A stretch of DNA of 64,000 nucleotides from contig CM017572.1 in the NCBI GenBank assembly GCA_007844125.1, positions 32,549,764-32,613,763 of the forward strand. The letters run 5' to 3'. The notes under the pieces are model-generated. The model had not been told where the DNA came from. It worked only from the letters and a program-made list of their open reading frames with translations, and made no database searches. Source of the DNA: Sinonovacula constricta (taxonomy: Eukaryota; Mollusca; Bivalvia; Cardiida; Solecurtidae). Both the position numbers and the translations under genes were made by a program. Positions 61,452-64,000 of this stretch are shown here, one piece after another. The first letter of the stretch is position 1. Every line of letters begins with the position of its first letter.

Positions 61452-61534
61452 AACTGCCTAGGACTGAACCTATGGCTCCGCACTGCCTAGGACTGAACCT
61501 ATGGCTCTGCAGTACTTAGGACTGAACCTAGGAT
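61452..61534 (+). repeat. ~29-bp tandem repeat, about three units
   Basis: Units built on ACTGCCTAGGACTGAACC followed by TATGGCTC(C/T)GC; the third is diverged. Confidence 0.85.
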
Positions 61535-62360
61535 ACCACACTTCCTTAACAATTATAACATCAACCTTACAGAAACTAGTTTATAGCTCCGCATTAATCT
61601 ATGTAGAACTGAACTAAACATTAAACAAAACTTAAATTTTAACAAATTTAGCATATATTCAAACCTTACTAAGTTTTAAATACTTGATGACTTAGAAAGT
61701 TGAATGTAAAGTTATGGAACGAGGTTGATCAGAGAATAAAGAAAGAAAATTACCTCTCCATGGTCAACATCTTGAACTGTGCCATCTTGGGTCAACATCC
61801 TCTTGGTGCAGACAGACATCAGCATACCATTCCTTGTACCACCACATTGACATCAAATGATTAATCTCCACAATATAGACCTATCTGTAAAATTCAAGTA
61901 TCTAGATTAATAGCATATCTATTAAATCTTTACATTAAATCATTTATTATATTATGATTCTATATTAAAAAAAGATATTTACAGCTTAATTCACCTGAAA
62001 TGAGCCCCTAAATTTGATGTTAATCGACTTTCGCGTTGGTTCAAGGCCTAGTCACGGTGAAAACTCTTAACTGTGCAGGTCTTCCAGAGACTCCCCTGGG
62101 ACATCAACTGTAACACCTATCACAGTTTTTGGATCAGTCGATTCCACCTCTTTTGCTGTCCCGACCTTTGCACAGTATTAACCGTTCCCGTTCTAGATAA
62201 ACACTTATAGATGTCTAAATGTTTCCTTATAAGTGTCCAACAATTATAAGACTTTAATCCCAGACACCAAGCTATTACAAACCCTATTTTCTTAACAATT
62301 AGAACCTCAACCTTACAGAATCTATTATACAGATTTTATTCCTAACTATCCTAACCAAAT
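61535..62360. other. Non-coding stretch, no gene recognised
   Basis: No open frame or repeat worth calling. A phrase near 61550 (TTAACAATTATAACATCAAC CTTACAGAA) recurs in altered form near 62292, suggesting an old duplication. Confidence 0.4.
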
Positions 62361-62365
62361 AAATA

Positions 62366-62505
62366 AATAAACATCATCATCAACATCATCATCATCACTT
62401 TCATGATCTTAATCGCCATAATCATCATCATTACCATCATCATCAGAACCAAAATCATCATCATCGCTATTATCGTCTTAATCGCCACCATAATTATCAT
62501 CAAAT
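62366..62505. repeat. Imperfect (ATC)n low-complexity tract
   Basis: ATCATC-rich sequence interrupted by CTTAATCGCCAT blocks that recur twice. Open frames through it are repeat artefacts. Confidence 0.8.
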
Positions 62506-62924
62506 ACTGTTCATTTTCTTTTGGTTTCTTTCCCGCCATATACTAATAATTGCGACAAGCTCTGGTGAGCAGCTCAACCTATAATGACGTATTAGTTTAT
62601 TGTCATGGTAATGATTTTCATTTTCGTGTAGTGGAATGGGACTTTTTCAAAATTGTGGTTGTTATTGAAAAACACGAGTTATGAGACATTGTTTCTATCA
62701 TAAAAACTGTGCGTTTATATAAATACAACTAATAATACAACAACCATGTTCATATGACTTATTTCCTTCACAAAATCCTCATCTACGTCTAAACAATCAT
62801 TAAAAGAATATCAGTTACGTACTCCAAGGAAGCGCATTAAATTCAATGTCATTTATTTACCACAATTAAGTAACAACTGACTACCACCCTGACAAAAGTA
62901 GCATTTTTGTTGCAACAAAAAAGT
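62506..62924. other. Non-coding stretch, no gene recognised
   Basis: Nothing recognised on either strand. Confidence 0.45.
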
Positions 62925-62927
62925 ATG

Positions 62928-62990
62928 TGTCAGAAGTAGGATTTGAACCCATGCCCACATTCGTGGACCAGAACGTACAAGGAAATGAAT
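62928..62990 (-). repeat. tRNA-Leu-like 3' half (pseudogene or SINE)
   Basis: On the minus strand, GGTCCACGAATGTGGGC looks like the long variable arm of a type II tRNA, followed by ATGGGTTCAAATCCTACTTC (T-arm with B box) and the acceptor end TGACAC. The 5' half is not recognisable. Confidence 0.45.
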
Positions 62991-63341
62991 TTGTCAGATT
63001 AAGCACAAAATATCCCATAAAAAATATTTAAATGAAAAGACAACTGTGCTTCTTAATCTCGTATGTGTTTCAAAGCAGGTCAATTTCAAATACATGTCCT
63101 CTAAATAGAGGTGTTGTGTTACATTTGTTATATGTAAGAGACCTTAATAAGCATTTTTTCCAAAACGTATCTGATGTTTGTTTTGTTTTTATTACATCAT
63201 CCTGTCAGAATTATGGCCTTACTGGCGACATTCAGATAAATATGGGTTGAGGAGGACCCCAGACTTATGACTAATGTCTAGTTAAAAAACTATCGGCACA
63301 CCACAAGATAGCTGGAAAACCTTCGCACATGAAAATTCTTG

Positions 63342-63436
63342 CCCTAGCCGGGACTCGAACCTACACAGTTGATGGGGGTGGGGGGGCTGAAGAGTAACCA
63401 GTCAGAGACATGAACAGCTCGGCCACACATCCCATA
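63342..63436 (-). repeat. tRNA-like SINE head with A and B boxes
   Basis: On the minus strand, GTGTGGCCGAGCTGTTCA matches a Pol III A box of Leu/Ser tRNA type. About 60 nt later GGTTCGAGTCCCGG is a perfect B box. The middle is expanded by a C-rich run (the plus-strand G-tract near 63377), so it is not a functional tRNA. A second similar T-arm-like piece (ACCGGGGCTTGAACTC) follows at 63470-63485. Confidence 0.5.
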
Positions 63437-63499
63437 ACCACTGGAAGGTTTTTTAAATTTTTTATCTCAACCGGGGCTTGAACTCACTCAGCCATGTGC

Positions 63500-64000
63500 A
63501 TTGCTTGTCTTGTTGGCTGGAATTTAAACAATGCACATTCACAATAACAGGAAATCATTTTACCATATAAAAACTAAATATACCATTGGTTAAAGATGCA
63601 TGAACAATATCCACAAAGTGGTTTGTGAGACCTTATTTGAACAGTCTCAGTAGAACCGCATTGCTTCATTTCATCCTTGAAAAGTCATTGCATACAGATG
63701 AGCTGTAAAAATAAATGCACCTTGATTAATGGTATTCCTTGATTAATGGTATTGTTAATTCAAAGTACATAACTTTTCGTTCAGGGTAGTTAGAAGTACC
63801 ACATTGCAATGTATTCAAACATACAAAAAAGTTCCTAAAACAACGTGTACATATTTCATATAATTTAAGAATTACGAGGTAACAATGTATAAAGGTCGTT
63901 TTAAGACTTCACATAGTGCAGTTTTAAATATAATAAAAGGCGAATATTCGTGAACAAAATCAGTTGAGGAAAGTTTAAAGATTAAGTCATTTAAAGATGT
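63500..64000. other. Non-coding end of window
   Basis: AT-rich; a 19-bp direct duplication (CCTTGATTAATGGTATT) lies at 63719-63755. Nothing else recognised. Confidence 0.45.

Overview
This window looks like nuclear DNA of a bivalve mollusc. It is AT-rich and intron-bearing, with exons joined at GT/AG sites, and almost everything recognisable is transposable-element material. The bivalve guess rests on a selenocysteine-type Naiad retroelement (a state reported for clams), a GCTCACCTGA-type dispersed repeat of the kind common in bivalves, and tRNA-like repeats. No complete host gene was recognised. The species cannot be named from the sequence.

Layout. 1-6.0 kb: non-coding, with one truncated retroelement end. 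6.0-11.35 kb: a ~5.2-kb minisatellite with a 24-bp unit whose minus strand, together with its unique flanks, reads as an acidic repeat protein. 12.5-12.7 kb: a compound (TA)n(GA)n microsatellite. 12.9-18.1 kb: a nest. A 5'-truncated non-LTR retrotransposon (minus strand, (GAT)n tail, PHD-like zinc cluster in its ORF) is split by a ~4.2-kb Penelope-like element of the N-terminal GIY-YIG (Naiad) type, also on the minus strand. The Naiad has in-frame TGA codons, several at expected Cys positions, and a well-formed SECIS hairpin just after its stop codon.

18.33-43.37 kb: three head-to-tail copies of one ~8.8-kb DNA transposon, separated by only 'ATA'. Each copy carries two convergent genes: a plus-strand four-exon SWIM-YqaJ nuclease-PHD gene and a minus-strand three-exon THAP-DDE transposase gene. 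All three share a nested hAT-like insertion. Copies 1 and 2 also share a solo LTR inside the transposase gene. The transposase is intact only in copy 3, where the spliced frame gives 475 aa. The YqaJ exon is intact only in copy 1. Lesion patterns show copy 2 is a mosaic (left end like copy 3, right end like copy 1), as expected from a recent tandem duplication with its breakpoint inside the element.

43.4-47 kb: a probable LTR end with a primer-binding site, a truncated tRNA-like sequence, and a MULE-like element with ~100-125-bp inverted repeats. That element holds a clean three-exon 182-aa ORF matching only the C-terminal part of a MULE transposase. 47-64 kb: mostly featureless AT-rich DNA with microsatellites, short tandem repeats, tRNA-like fragments and two weak exon-like stretches.

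Two systems deserve attention: the selenoprotein-type retroelement with its SECIS, and the tandem transposon array, whose junctions place a transposase gene and a nuclease gene head to head over a 275-bp shared promoter region.
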